From Devosia sp. A16 (GTDB lineage: Bacteria > Pseudomonadota > Alphaproteobacteria > Rhizobiales > Devosiaceae): a DNA stretch of 64,000 nucleotides. Shown here piece by piece: positions 1 to 8,430 of this stretch. Under the pieces are notes generated by a model. That model made no database searches. It had not been told where the DNA came from and saw only the letters and a program-made list of their open reading frames with translations. The translations under genes were made by a program, and so were the position numbers. The stretch spans positions 2,147,501 through 2,211,500 of the forward strand of contig NZ_CP012945.1 of assembly GCF_001402915.1 (NCBI RefSeq), given 5' to 3'. Position 1 is the first letter of the stretch. Each line of letters opens with the position of its first letter.

Positions 1-1
1 C

Positions 2-517
2 GGCGAGGCCGTCATCGCCCATATGCGCGGGCTGCCCGAGATCGACGATGCGCGCCTGGGCCTGCTAGGCTGGAGCCAGGGCGGCACCATCGCCATGTTG
101 GCCGCTGCCCGCGAAGGCGACGTCAAGAGCGTCGTGACCTGGGCCGGCGCGCTCGACATGCGCAACGCCTTCAGCGAACTCTATCCGGAGGCCGAGAAGA
201 ACGGCTTTGCCGTCATGACCTTCGACTGGCGCCCTTCGCTCAACCTCTCGCTCGAATGGTTCAACGAGGCGCGCAGCACCGACGTCGCCGCCGAGCTCGC
301 CAATTACAAGGGCGCCGTGCTGGCGATTGCCGGCGACAAGGATACCGTGGTGCCGCCCGAGACGACCGATGCGATCGTCGCCGCAGCGGGCGGCGCCGAC
401 AAGCTCAAAAGCATCATCAGGGGTGCCGACCACACCTTCAATATCTTCTCGGGCGACATGGCCGCCTTCGACCAGCTGATCGCCGAGACGGTCGAGCGGT
501 TCAAGGCAACCCTCTGA
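2..517 (+). CDS. alpha/beta hydrolase, 5'-truncated by window edge
   Basis: The reading frame is open from base 2, so the N-terminal part lies outside the window. About 171 residues are visible. They carry the second half of an alpha/beta-hydrolase fold: the nucleophile elbow GWSQGG, a later acidic loop AGDKDTVVPPE that would supply the catalytic Asp, and GADHTF that would supply the His. This resembles the dienelactone-hydrolase/prolyl-oligopeptidase-like group that acts on esters or peptides. The substrate cannot be told. It ends 133 bases before yggT and is probably a separate transcript. Confidence 0.8.
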   Translation, partial: GEAVIAHMRGLPEIDDARLGLLGWSQGGTIAMLAAAREGDVKSVVTWAGALDMRNAFSELYPEAEKNGFAVMTFDWRPSLNLSLEWFNEARSTDVAAELANYKGAVLAIAGDKDTVVPPETTDAIVAAAGGADKLKSIIRGADHTFNIFSGDMAAFDQLIAETVERFKATL

Positions 518-650
518 TCGAGTCAGTACGCAGGCGGGTAACTGGCCACCCGCCTGCGCCAACTAACGATCCTTGCAATACAAAATGCCGCGGCCGCTTG
601 CCGCTTCGTACGCCGCCCCCTAAATAGGGCGCGAACCCGAGGGCCCGACG

Positions 651-944
651 ATGACCTTTGCCATTCTGCAGACGCTCAGCTTCATCCTGAACATCGTCTG
701 GTGGATCTTCCTGATCATGATCATCATGAGCTGGCTGATCAGCTTCAACGTGATCAACACCCGCAACCAGTTCGTCGCCTCGGTATGGCGCGTGCTGAAC
801 CAGATCACCGAACCGATCCTGAAGCCGATCCGCCGCGTCATCCCGCCGATGGGCGGCCTCGACCTGTCACCGCTGATCGTCTTCGTGATCATCTTCTTCC
901 TGCAGAACCTGCTCGCCTCCTGGGCCGTCGGCCGCGTCATCTGA
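651..944 (+). CDS. YggT family membrane protein
   Basis: A 97-residue protein with two hydrophobic helices (roughly residues 7-30 and 68-92) separated by a basic loop containing ITEPILKPIRRVIPPMGGLDLSPL, split here as ITEPILKPIRRV and PPMGGLDLSP, the YggT signature. YggT proteins are small inner-membrane proteins; a role in osmotic or K+ homeostasis has been proposed but is not settled. It starts a three-gene set with a GNAT protein 5 bases downstream and a DUF167 (YggU) protein. The yggT-yggU pairing is common in proteobacteria, which supports both calls. Confidence 0.9.
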   Translation: MTFAILQTLSFILNIVWWIFLIMIIMSWLISFNVINTRNQFVASVWRVLNQITEPILKPIRRVIPPMGGLDLSPLIVFVIIFFLQNLLASWAVGRVI

Positions 945-949
945 TCGAG

Positions 950-1390
950 ATGGCGCTGCCCGCGGGCTACGAGGTTTCGACCGATCCGGCGCGCATCGAC
1001 CTGGACTATGTCCACCGCTACCTGAGCCAGGAGAGCTACTGGGCCGGCGCCATCCCGCGTGAGGTCGTCGCCCGCTCGGTGGCCAACGCCCTGAGCTTCG
1101 GGCTCTATGCGCCCGATGGCGCGCAGGTCGGCTTTGCGCGCGTCATCACCGACAAGGCGACCTTCGCCTGGCTCGCCGATGTCTTCATCGATCCCGACCG
1201 CCAGGGCCTCGGGCTCGGCAAGGGCCTGATGGATACGGTCGTCGCCCACCCGGACCTGCAGGGCCTGCGCCGCTTCATGCTGGCGACCGCCGACGCGCAC
1301 GGCCTCTATGAGCGCTACGGCTTCAGGACCATCGACAACCCCGAGCGGCTGATGGCCAAAATCCACCCCGATCTCTATCCGCGCTCGTGA
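950..1390 (+). CDS. GNAT family N-acetyltransferase
   Basis: 146 residues with ATG at 950, five bases after the yggT stop. The GNAT acetyl-CoA-binding motif A is visible as VFIDPDRQGLGLGKGLMD (residues about 80-97), followed by LYERYGF, the usual C-terminal signature of this fold. The acceptor substrate is unknown. An upstream in-frame extension into yggT is possible on paper, but it would overlap a conserved gene and lacks GNAT features, so the 950 start is preferred. The stop overlaps the next gene's GTG start. Confidence 0.85.
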   Translation: MALPAGYEVSTDPARIDLDYVHRYLSQESYWAGAIPREVVARSVANALSFGLYAPDGAQVGFARVITDKATFAWLADVFIDPDRQGLGLGKGLMDTVVAHPDLQGLRRFMLATADAHGLYERYGFRTIDNPERLMAKIHPDLYPRS

Positions 1391-1695
1391 AGTCCGCCTT
1401 CACCCTGCTGCCCGACGGCGTCCGGCTCCACCTCCGCGTCACCCCCAATGCCGGGCTCGACCGCATCGACGGCTTCGAAACACGTGACGACGGCGCCACG
1501 GTCCTCCGTGTCCGCGTCAGCGCCGTGCCGGACAAGGGCAAGGCCAATGCCGCGGTGATCGCCGTCCTCGCCAAAGCGCTGGGTGTGCCGAAATCGACGA
1601 TCACCCTGGTCACCGGCGACACCGCCCGGCTCAAGACCCTGCATGTTTCCGGCGACCCGGATGACCTGGCAGCCGCCCTCGCCAAGCTTGGCTAG
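1387..1695 (+). CDS. DUF167 / YggU family protein
   Basis: 102 residues starting with GTG at 1387, which overlaps the TGA of the preceding acetyltransferase (GTGA), so translation is probably coupled. The hallmark KGKANAAVIAVLAK and the preceding VRVSAVPDKG are typical of the YggU/DUF167 fold. The family has structures but no agreed biochemical function. Length matches the family (about 95-105 residues). It is the last gene of the yggT set. Confidence 0.9.
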   Translation: MKSAFTLLPDGVRLHLRVTPNAGLDRIDGFETRDDGATVLRVRVSAVPDKGKANAAVIAVLAKALGVPKSTITLVTGDTARLKTLHVSGDPDDLAAALAKLG

Positions 1696-1734
1696 AGCAC
1701 TTACATTACGGTCAGCATCAAACCGGAGCGTGCG

Positions 1735-2316
1735 ATGAAGGTTTCCCGCGAGCAGGCGACGAAGAACCGTGCCCACGTGGTCGAGACCGCCGGCGCCGAG
1801 TTCCGGAAGCACGGCTTCGACGGCATCGGCGTTGCCGACCTGATGCGTGCCGCCGGTCTGACCCATGGCGGCTTCTACAACAGCTTTGCTTCGAAGGACG
1901 CGCTGGCTGCGGAGGCGGTGGGCCGCGTGTTTGCGGAGACCACCGAGCGTTTGCGCCGTCACGCGCTGGCCGCCGCCGATCCCTACGCCGCCATGGTCCG
2001 CTTCTATCTGTCGCCCCAGCATCGGGACGCGGTCGAATCCGGCTGCGCCATTGCAGCCCTGTCGCAGGAGGCGGCGCGCGGCAGCTCGGAGCTCCGCACC
2101 GCCTTCGAGGCCGGCATCGCCGCCTACCTCGAGCTGATCGTCGAGCTGGGCGGCGTCTCGCGATCCGAGGCGATGGGAATCTACGCCACCATGGTCGGCG
2201 CTCTTTCGCTCGCCCGGACCGTCCTCGACCCGGCATTGAGCACCGCCATCCTTGTCGCCGCAGCAGACAATCTCCTTGCCCGCAAAAATCCTCAGGCCGC
2301 TCCCTTGCGCAGTTAA
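1735..2316 (+). CDS. TetR/AcrR family transcriptional regulator
   Basis: 193 residues. The N-terminal helix-turn-helix is clear: a Gly-rich first helix with FRKHGFDGIGVADLMRAAGLT and the recognition helix HGGFYNSFASKDAL. The ligand domain shows no recognisable specificity. It sits directly upstream of a short-chain dehydrogenase on the same strand with a 48-base gap, the usual regulator-enzyme arrangement. A half-site TTACAT upstream (1701-1706) recurs inverted as ATGTAA (2329-2334) in front of the dehydrogenase, so it may control both genes. That last point is inference. Confidence 0.9.
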   Translation: MKVSREQATKNRAHVVETAGAEFRKHGFDGIGVADLMRAAGLTHGGFYNSFASKDALAAEAVGRVFAETTERLRRHALAAADPYAAMVRFYLSPQHRDAVESGCAIAALSQEAARGSSELRTAFEAGIAAYLELIVELGGVSRSEAMGIYATMVGALSLARTVLDPALSTAILVAAADNLLARKNPQAAPLRS

Positions 2317-2335
2317 ATTATGATCATCATGTAAC
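2317..2335. promoter_or_regulatory. possible TetR operator before the SDR gene
   Basis: An AT-rich imperfect inverted repeat (TTATGAT and ATCATGTAA around a central ATGATCAT) fills the start of the gap between the TetR gene and the dehydrogenase. It stands out from the GC-rich surroundings. Assignment to this TetR protein rests only on position and on the shared TTACAT half-site near 1701. Confidence 0.35.
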
Positions 2336-2364
2336 GGGCGTCACGCCATTGCAGGAGATCGATC

Positions 2365-3141
2365 ATGGCCGCACAAACCGCCCTCATCACCGGCGCCTCC
2401 TCGGGCATCGGCGAGATCTACGCCGACCGCCTCGCCCGTCGCGGCTACGACCTGGTGCTGGTCGGCCGCAACGCCGGCAAGCTGCAGGAGCTGGCCAGCA
2501 GCCTCGCCGCGACCCACGGCATCAAGGTCGAGCGCATCGTCGCCGATCTCGGCGAGGCGGCGGGGCTCGCGCGGGTCGAGCGCCGCCTCGAGGCCGAGCC
2601 GGCCATCACCCTCCTGATCAATTCGGCGGGACTGATCGGCGGCGGTCCGCTCAGCGCCGGCAATCTCGAGGCGCTCAGCAGCATGCTGAACATCAACGTC
2701 GTCGCCCTCACCCGCCTCGCTGCGGTCGCCGCCAAGGTCTTCGCCGCCCGCGGCACGGGCGCCATCGTCAACCTTGCCTCGGCCATGGCCTTCATCGACA
2801 CGCCGGCCGCGGCGGCCTATGCCGCCTCCAAGGCCTATGTGCTGAACCTCACCCTGTCGCTCGATCTCGACGTGAAGCCCAAAGGCGTGCAGGTACAGGC
2901 CGTACTCCCCGGCTATACCCGCACCCCGATGATATCAGACGGCGCGGGCCTCCCGGCCGAGATCGTCATGGACGCCGAGGCCATGGTCGACGCGGCGCTC
3001 GCCGGCTTCGATGCCGGCGAACTGGTCACCATCCCCTCGCTCGAATCCGCCGCCGCTTATGACGACTGGGCGGCGCGGCGTGTGGCGCTCCGGCCGCATC
3101 TGTCGCTGTCGAAACCGGCGTCGCGCTACCTGGCGGCCTGA
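2365..3141 (+). CDS. short-chain dehydrogenase/reductase (SDR)
   Basis: 258 residues, a classical-size SDR. The NAD(P)-binding motif TGASSGIG is at residues 9-16, NSAG at about 86-89, the catalytic Ser at about 139 (NLASAMAF) and Tyr152/Lys156 (YAASK). The fold and catalytic tetrad are intact, but the substrate cannot be inferred. An AGGAG-like site (CAGGAGATCG) precedes the ATG. It is probably under control of the TetR gene immediately upstream. Confidence 0.9.
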   Translation: MAAQTALITGASSGIGEIYADRLARRGYDLVLVGRNAGKLQELASSLAATHGIKVERIVADLGEAAGLARVERRLEAEPAITLLINSAGLIGGGPLSAGNLEALSSMLNINVVALTRLAAVAAKVFAARGTGAIVNLASAMAFIDTPAAAAYAASKAYVLNLTLSLDLDVKPKGVQVQAVLPGYTRTPMISDGAGLPAEIVMDAEAMVDAALAGFDAGELVTIPSLESAAAYDDWAARRVALRPHLSLSKPASRYLAA

Positions 3142-3152
3142 CGGCCTTTCTT

Positions 3153-3199
3153 CCCTCTCCCCTTGAGGGAGAGGGTGCCCGAAGGGCGGGTGAGGGGCA
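3153..3199. repeat. intergenic palindromic element, copy 1 (single arm)
   Basis: Contains CCCTCTCCCC...GGGAGAGGG followed by GGGTGAGGGG, the core shared by the dispersed element family of this window. It lies between the SDR stop and hppA and could form a stem-loop in RNA. No T-run follows, so it is not a canonical terminator. Confidence 0.7.
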
Positions 3200-3250
3200 G
3201 TTTGCGATAGCCGTCCCCACCGCCTAACCCCATTGCGCCCCCTGCGGCGA

Positions 3251-3269
3251 TTTGGCACAAGTTTGGCAC
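3251..3269. promoter_or_regulatory. tandem TTTGGCAC direct repeat upstream of hppA
   Basis: Two copies of TTTGGCAC at 3251-3258 and 3262-3269, 11 bp apart (one helical turn), about 90 bases before the hppA start. This looks like a tandem protein-binding site. A sigma-54 promoter was considered, but the required TTGC at -12 is absent. Confidence 0.35.
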
Positions 3270-3319
3270 GCGATCGTCGGGGGGCGAGGAGGAGCGGTTC
3301 GCCGCTGCAACTACGGAGC

Positions 3320-3348
3320 GTTCCCCGGTGACGTCACACCGAGGGAAC
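3320..3348 (+). promoter_or_regulatory. hairpin masking the hppA ribosome binding site
   Basis: GTTCCC (3320-3325) pairs with GGGAAC (3343-3348), and CGGTG (3326-3330) with CACCG (3337-3341), giving an 11-bp stem with a single bulged A and the loop ACGTCA. The Shine-Dalgarno-like GAGGGA (3341-3346) lies in the 3' arm, 9 bases before the ATG at 3356. As DNA the same sequence is a palindrome around GTGACGTCAC and could instead be an operator. Confidence 0.45.
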
Positions 3349-3355
3349 ATTCGTT

Positions 3356-5512
3356 ATGACTCTATTGCTATGGGCGATCGTCGTCTGCGGTCTGCTCTCC
3401 ATCGTTTACGGCGTCGTCACGACGCAGGGCCTGCTCAGGGCCGATGCGGGTTCGGCCCGCATGCAGGAGATTTCCGCCGCCGTGCGTGAGGGCGCCTCCG
3501 CCTATCTCCGCCGCCAGTACACCACCATCGGCATCGTCGGCGTGGTCATCTTCATCCTCGCCTTCATCCTGCTCGGCGCCTATGCCGCCGTGGGCTTCGC
3601 CATCGGCGCCATCCTGTCGGGCGCCGCGGGCTTCATCGGCATGAACGTCTCGGTCCGCGCCAACGTGCGCGTCGCCCAGGCGGCGACCAAGTCGCTGGCC
3701 GGCGGCCTCGACCTCGCCTTCAAATCCGGCGCGGTCACCGGCCTCCTAGTCGCGGGCCTCGGCCTCCTCGGCGTCACGCTCTATTTCATCATCCTTACCC
3801 AGATGCTCGGCCTCGCGCCGACCAGCCGCACCGTCATCGACTCGCTGGTGGCGCTCGGCTTCGGTGCTTCGCTGATCTCGATCTTCGCCCGTCTGGGCGG
3901 CGGCATCTTCACCAAGGGCGCCGACGTCGGCGGCGACATGGTGGGCAAAGTGGAAGCCGGCATCCCCGAGGATGATCCGCGCAACCCGGCCACCATCGCC
4001 GACAACGTCGGCGACAATGTCGGCGATTGCGCCGGCATGGCCGCCGACCTGTTCGAGACCTATGTGGTGACCGCGGTCGCCACCATGGTGCTGGCGGCGA
4101 TCGTCCTGCCCGATGCGTTCAAACTGGCCGGCATGGTGCTGCCGCTGGCCATCGGCGGCGCCTGCGTCGTCACCTCGATCATCGGCACCTATTTCGTCAA
4201 GCTGGGTGGCGACAACAACATCATGAATGCCCTCTACAAGGGCCTCATCGCCACGGGCGTTCTGTCGCTGATCGTGCTGCTGCCGACCCTGATGTGGGTG
4301 TTCGGCGGGCTCGATGCGCAGCTCGGCGTCGAAGGCGGCAAGCAGTTCACGCCTTGGAGCCTGTTCTGGTGCGGCGTCGCCGGCCTCGTCATCACCGGCC
4401 TGATCATCGTCATCACCGAGTATTACACCGGCACCAACAAGCGCCCGGTCAACTCGATCGCCGAGGCATCGGTGACCGGCCACGGCACCAACGTCATCCA
4501 GGGCCTCGCGGTCTCCCTGGAATCCACCGCCCTGCCGGCCATCGTCATCATCGTCGGCATCATCGTCACCTATAACCTCGCGGGCCTGTTCGGCATCGCC
4601 TTCGCCGTCACCACCATGCTGGCGCTGGCCGGCATGATCGTCGCGCTCGACGCGTTTGGTCCGGTGACGGATAACGCGGGCGGCATTGCCGAGATGGCCG
4701 GCCTCGACAAGGAAGTGCGCCACAACACCGACGCGCTCGATGCCGTCGGCAACACCACCAAGGCCGTCACCAAGGGCTATGCCATCGGTTCGGCCGGCCT
4801 CGGCGCCCTGGTGCTGTTCGCCGCCTATACCCAGGACCTGCAATACTTCTCCGCCAACGCGCCGGCCGGCTCGTTCTTCGCCGGTCTCGGGCCGCTCACC
4901 TTCTCGCTCGCCGACCCCTATGTGGTGGTGGGCCTCTTGTTCGGTGGCCTGTTGCCGTTCCTGTTCGGCGGCATGTCGATGACTGCTGTGGGCCGCGCCG
5001 CCCAGTCGGTGGTGGTGGAAGTCCGCCGCCAGTTCAAGGAAAAGCCGGGCATCATGGCCGGCACCGAGAAGCCCGACTACGGCAAGGCGGTGGATATGCT
5101 GACCCGCGCCGCAATCAAGGAAATGATCGTCCCCTCGCTGCTGCCGGTGCTGTCACCGATCATCGTGTTCGTCGCCATCTACTGGATCGGCGGCACCGCC
5201 GCGGCCTTCTCGGCCCTTGGCGCCATGCTGATGGGTGTGATCGTCACGGGCCTCTTCGTCGCCATCTCGATGACGGCGGGCGGCGGCGCCTGGGACAACG
5301 CCAAGAAGAGCTTTGAAGACGGCTTCACCGACAGCCACGGCGTCAAGCACTACAAGGGTTCTGACGCCCACAAGGCCTCGGTCACCGGCGACACCGTCGG
5401 CGACCCCTACAAGGACACCGCCGGCCCGGCGGTCAACCCGATGATCAAGATCACCAACATCGTGGCCCTGCTGCTGTTGGCGGTGTTGGCGCACATGACC
5501 GGCGGGGCGTAA
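3356..5512 (+). CDS. hppA: K+-insensitive pyrophosphate-energized proton pump
   Basis: 718 residues, normal length for a membrane H+-PPase with about 16 hydrophobic segments. It couples hydrolysis of PPi to H+ export across the inner membrane. The substrate site is intact: [20 protein letters not shown], split here as [15 protein letters not shown] and [16 protein letters not shown], then [11 protein letters not shown], and the C-terminal [19 protein letters not shown]. The segment [10 protein letters not shown] has Lys where K+-dependent enzymes have Ala, which by family knowledge marks the K+-independent type. It is a single-gene unit closed by a strong terminator. Its ribosome site can be folded into a hairpin. 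Confidence 0.97.
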   Translation: MTLLLWAIVVCGLLSIVYGVVTTQGLLRADAGSARMQEISAAVREGASAYLRRQYTTIGIVGVVIFILAFILLGAYAAVGFAIGAILSGAAGFIGMNVSVRANVRVAQAATKSLAGGLDLAFKSGAVTGLLVAGLGLLGVTLYFIILTQMLGLAPTSRTVIDSLVALGFGASLISIFARLGGGIFTKGADVGGDMVGKVEAGIPEDDPRNPATIADNVGDNVGDCAGMAADLFETYVVTAVATMVLAAIVLPDAFKLAGMVLPLAIGGACVVTSIIGTYFVKLGGDNNIMNALYKGLIATGVLSLIVLLPTLMWVFGGLDAQLGVEGGKQFTPWSLFWCGVAGLVITGLIIVITEYYTGTNKRPVNSIAEASVTGHGTNVIQGLAVSLESTALPAIVIIVGIIVTYNLAGLFGIAFAVTTMLALAGMIVALDAFGPVTDNAGGIAEMAGLDKEVRHNTDALDAVGNTTKAVTKGYAIGSAGLGALVLFAAYTQDLQYFSANAPAGSFFAGLGPLTFSLADPYVVVGLLFGGLLPFLFGGMSMTAVGRAAQSVVVEVRRQFKEKPGIMAGTEKPDYGKAVDMLTRAAIKEMIVPSLLPVLSPIIVFVAIYWIGGTAAAFSALGAMLMGVIVTGLFVAISMTAGGGAWDNAKKSFEDGFTDSHGVKHYKGSDAHKASVTGDTVGDPYKDTAGPAVNPMIKITNIVALLLLAVLAHMTGGA

Positions 5513-5537
5513 GCGGCGCTGGCTACCGCTAAGAACT

Positions 5538-5573
5538 AAGAGGCCCGGGAGCGATCCCGGGCCTCTTTCTTGT
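5538..5573 (+). terminator. rho-independent terminator of hppA (bidirectional)
   Basis: A perfect 13-bp stem (AAGAGGCCCGGGA at 5538-5550 with its complement at 5555-5567) closed by a GCGA tetraloop and followed by TCTTGTTCT. The A-rich 5' side gives a weaker T-run on the other strand, so it can also stop the convergent YCII gene. Confidence 0.92.
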
Positions 5574-5596
5574 TCTGCTATCGGTAGGCGCGGTGC

Positions 5597-5983
5597 CTAC
5601 ACCACCCCCGGCCGCCCTCGCCCCGTCACGCTATCCACCTGTTCCAGCGCCGGCCGCACTTCGATGCTCGCCACCCGCATGATCGGGCTGGTTTTCGTCA
5701 CTGCGATCGCTTCGTTGATATCCTCGGCCTCGATCAGGAAGAACCCACCCAGGTGCTCCTTGGCTTCGGCGAACGGTCCATCGGTACTGGAGAATTTTCC
5801 CGCCCGCTGCCGCACCGTCACCGCCGCCTGCGGGTCTTGCAGCGGTTGGGCCAGGATCAGCTTGCCGCTGTCGCGGAGCCCCCAGTCGAAGGCGATCGAA
5901 TCGTCGACCAGCTGTCGACCTTCGGCCTCGCTGAGCGAGCCGATGGCAGCGCTGTCGATATAGACCAGACACACGAACTTCAT
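5597..5983 (-). CDS. YCII-related (DGPF domain) protein
   Basis: 128 residues. It begins MKFVCLVYID and carries the TDGPFAEAKEHLGGF block that names the DGPF/YCII family (a ferredoxin-like dimeric fold with a conserved His). Such proteins are often coded beside ECF sigma factors or ArsR/SRPBCC genes, but none is adjacent here. The function is unknown. The start is supported by AGGAGG nine bases upstream on the minus strand. It converges on hppA and shares its terminator. Confidence 0.88.
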   Translation of the reverse strand: MKFVCLVYIDSAAIGSLSEAEGRQLVDDSIAFDWGLRDSGKLILAQPLQDPQAAVTVRQRAGKFSSTDGPFAEAKEHLGGFFLIEAEDINEAIAVTKTSPIMRVASIEVRPALEQVDSVTGRGRPGVV

Positions 5984-6061
5984 GGCGAGGGACCTCCTGT
6001 TGCGAGGCTAGTCGAATTGTCGCTGGGGGATTCGACATCACTGAGAAACGGCGGCTCTAGC

Positions 6062-6180
6062 GTCCCCTCTCCCTCCGGGGGAAAGGGTTAGGGTGAGGGG
6101 GCCTTGCCGCAAACTCCGAACGTGGAGAAGGCCCCCTCACCCGGCCCTCCGGGCCGACCTCTCCCCCAAGGGAGAGGTGT
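6062..6180. repeat. intergenic palindromic element, copy 2 (paired arms)
   Basis: Two inverted copies of the family core face each other: CCCCTCTCCCTCC...GGGTGAGGGGGCC and GGCCCCCTCACCC...CCTCTCCCCC. The right arm is nearly the same as the left arm of the element found inside the sugar permease gene at 47205-47335. It lies between two minus-strand genes. Confidence 0.8.
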
Positions 6181-6217
6181 CGAGAACAGCACCATCGTGC
6201 AGGCCGAGGGAGAGGTG

Positions 6218-7042
6218 CTAGCGCCGCATCTGCTCGCGGAAGCAGCGCATCCCCACCAGCTCCAACCCGAGCTCGGCATATATCGGCTCCACCGCACCCG
6301 AGCGGAACAGCTCGTACTCGGCGAGCCGCAGCGGTGCATCGTCGGAGATCATCGCGATGTCGCCCGGCCTCGTGAAATGGAAGGCGCCCCAGGTGAGCCC
6401 CGGCTTCGACCAGTCGAGGATGCCGCGATAGTCCTCCGCCGTCGGGCTGAGATTGCCGAACGGCGTCGAGATCACGCCTGAAAATACCGGGTTGCCCCGA
6501 CTTTCGGCCCGTGCCCGTGCCCGTTCCAGCGCCGCCGACGGCTCGACCCAGCTGTCGGCGCGCCCCGGCAGGAAGATCGGCAGCGCGTAGTCGGCCCCGA
6601 GCCGCTCGTAGATCTCGACGAATTCGGGCAGCCACACCGTCCCCATATGCGCGTCGAGATGTGTCACGTCGATGCCGGCGGCGAGCGCCGCATCGATCTG
6701 CGCCCTGAGTTCGGCCTCCACCGCCTCGACATCGGCGCCCCGTGTATCCGCCACCCGGCGGGGCATGAAGCCCTCGGCGTCGCACATGCCGTTGTCGGTC
6801 GTGCCGGTGATCGGGCGCCAGCGGAAGCGGTCGAACTCCGCGGTCAGCGTCAGATGGACGCCGATGTCGAGCTCGGGGTTGTCGCGGGCCAGTTGCGCCA
6901 TATGCGGAAACCACGGACACGGCACCATGACCGAACCGCAGGTCACCACGCCCTGCTCGCAGAGCTCGAGGAACGCCATATTGGCGCTCCAGCTCGCCCC
7001 CAGATCGTCGTGGTGCACCACCACCTGTCGCGCCGCCTGCAT
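6218..7042 (-). CDS. ChbG/HpnK (YdjC-like) family deacetylase
   Basis: 274 residues. The N-terminal VVHHDDLGASWSAN and the later IGVHLTLTAEF and VTHLDAHMGT supply the Asp and His residues that bind the metal in YdjC-like carbohydrate deacetylases (ChbG acts on chitooligosaccharides, HpnK on hopanoid sugars). The specific substrate is not deducible. GGGAG lies about nine bases before the ATG. Downstream of it on the same strand is only a repeat element, and a dehydrogenase gene lies 63 bases upstream, possibly co-transcribed. Confidence 0.85.
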   Translation of the reverse strand: MQAARQVVVHHDDLGASWSANMAFLELCEQGVVTCGSVMVPCPWFPHMAQLARDNPELDIGVHLTLTAEFDRFRWRPITGTTDNGMCDAEGFMPRRVADTRGADVEAVEAELRAQIDAALAAGIDVTHLDAHMGTVWLPEFVEIYERLGADYALPIFLPGRADSWVEPSAALERARARAESRGNPVFSGVISTPFGNLSPTAEDYRGILDWSKPGLTWGAFHFTRPGDIAMISDDAPLRLAEYELFRSGAVEPIYAELGLELVGMRCFREQMRR

Positions 7043-7105
7043 CGAATCGTCTCCCTCAATCTCCGCGCGCTATGTAGCAGCCCGCGGCAGGAGCCAGTGA
7101 GTCCC

Positions 7106-7909
7106 TCAGGCGTCCGCCTGCATCGGCTCGCCCTGCCGGTAGAGGTTCTGGATCTTGTTGCCGGCGCTCTGCCCGCCATCGATCGGCAACACCGCGCCGG
7201 TGACGAAGCTCGCGCCGTCCGAGCAGAGCCAGCTCACCACGCTCGCCACCTCCTCGGCCCGCCCGATCCGCCGCATCGGCGTCGAGAGCCCGGCCTGCCG
7301 TTGCGCTTCGGGTCCGGCCGCTTCGAGATGATGGGTGAGGATCGGGCCCGGCGCCACCACGTTCACCCGGATGCCGCGATCGGCATAATCGAGCGCCGCA
7401 ACCTTGCTCAGCCCGATGATCCCGGCCTTGCCCGACACGTAGGCGCCGAGCCCCGAGACGCCGATCACCCCGGCCAGCGACGCCATGTTGACGATCGCCC
7501 CGCCGCCGCTCGCCAGCATCGCCGGGATTTCGTGCCGCATGCCGATAAACGTGCCGCGCACATTGGTGCGGATGCCGCGATCGAAACCGTCGAGATCGAG
7601 CTCGGCCAACGGCGCCGGCCGCGGCCCGTCGGTGGCATTGTTGAAGGCGATGTCGAGCCGCCCGAACGCCTTGAGCCCCACGGCCACCGCCTGCTGCATC
7701 GCCGCGTCGTCGGCCACGTCCGCTTGAACCGCCAGCGCCCGGCCACCCCTTTGCCGGATGGCCTCGGCCAGCGCCTCGGTCGGTTCCACTGACCGGGCCA
7801 CCAGCACCACCGCCGCCCCCTCGCCCGCCAGCAGTTCCGCTGTAGCCGCACCGATCCCCTTGCTGGCCCCGGCGATCAGCGCCACCTTGCCGTCATGTCG
7901 TCCGCTCAT
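7106..7909 (-). CDS. SDR family oxidoreductase
   Basis: 267 residues from the ATG at 7909; a GTG two codons upstream is possible, but GGAG at 7917-7920 is well spaced for 7909. The motifs are AGASKGIG near the N-terminus, NNAT in place of NNAG, Ser in VNMASLAG, and YVSGK for the catalytic Tyr-Lys. The C-terminal GAVLPIDGGQSAGN is typical of classical FabG-like SDRs. The substrate is unknown. It is transcribed divergently from a MarR regulator with an 85-bp shared control region, so that regulator probably controls it. Confidence 0.9.
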   Translation of the reverse strand: MSGRHDGKVALIAGASKGIGAATAELLAGEGAAVVLVARSVEPTEALAEAIRQRGGRALAVQADVADDAAMQQAVAVGLKAFGRLDIAFNNATDGPRPAPLAELDLDGFDRGIRTNVRGTFIGMRHEIPAMLASGGGAIVNMASLAGVIGVSGLGAYVSGKAGIIGLSKVAALDYADRGIRVNVVAPGPILTHHLEAAGPEAQRQAGLSTPMRRIGRAEEVASVVSWLCSDGASFVTGAVLPIDGGQSAGNKIQNLYRQGEPMQADA

Positions 7910-7994
7910 CGTCACGCTCCGTTACTTGTTGAGCGACAAATGTGGTACTAATCTAAATATATGCAAGGGACCAGCGCGTGCTAGGCTGCACTCC
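7910..7994. promoter_or_regulatory. divergent SDR / MarR control region
   Basis: This short gap is much more AT-rich than its flanks and holds TTGT-N6-ACAA (in TTGTTGAGCGACAA, about 7926-7939) and an AT stretch CTAAATATATGC that could be a -10 region for the MarR gene. A MarR operator here is expected from the gene arrangement but is not proven by the sequence. Confidence 0.4.
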
Positions 7995-8426
7995 ATGAAA
8001 CCGCCCACCGATGAGCTGGCCGCCGAGACCTGGCGGCTGATGTTCGATTTCTTCATCAGCTCCAACCCGCAGCGCTCCGAGAGCCTGCAGCGGCGCGGGC
8101 TGACGCCCAACGACTCCCGCATCCTCAACAGCCTCGACACCGCGGGCCGCCCGATCGGCGAGCTGGCGCGGCAGTTCAACAGCGACCCCTCCAACACCAC
8201 CTGGGTGGTCGACCGACTGGAAAAGGCCGGCCTGGTCGAGCGCCGCCCCTCGCCCACCGACCGGCGGGTGAAGCTCGTGGCGCTCACCCCGCTCGGCCTC
8301 GAGACGCAGACGGCGCTGATGACCGAATTCCGCGTCCCGCCACCGGGCCTCGCCGCCCTCAGCCCCGACGAACTCGAAACCCTGCACCGCATCTTCTCAA
8401 AGCTCAGCCCAGCACCCGACAGGTGA
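7995..8426 (+). CDS. MarR family transcriptional regulator
   Basis: 143 residues with ATG at 7995; the frame stays open upstream, but those codons lie in the divergent promoter region. The winged helix is recognisable: LTPNDSRILNSLDTAG, then ELARQFNSDPSNTTWVVDRLEKAGLVERRPSPTDRRVKLVALTP, shown here only as the key DNA-binding part DRLEKAGLVERRPS and the wing DRRVKLVALT. It probably regulates the divergent SDR gene and the following NAD-binding gene four bases downstream. Confidence 0.88.
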   Translation: MKPPTDELAAETWRLMFDFFISSNPQRSESLQRRGLTPNDSRILNSLDTAGRPIGELARQFNSDPSNTTWVVDRLEKAGLVERRPSPTDRRVKLVALTPLGLETQTALMTEFRVPPPGLAALSPDELETLHRIFSKLSPAPDR

Positions 8427-8430
8427 CCTC

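Noticed and set aside
3241-3275. Possible sigma-54 promoter in front of hppA (TGGCAC...)
   Set aside because: The -12 element TTGC is missing at the required spacing; the signal is better explained as a tandem 8-bp repeat.
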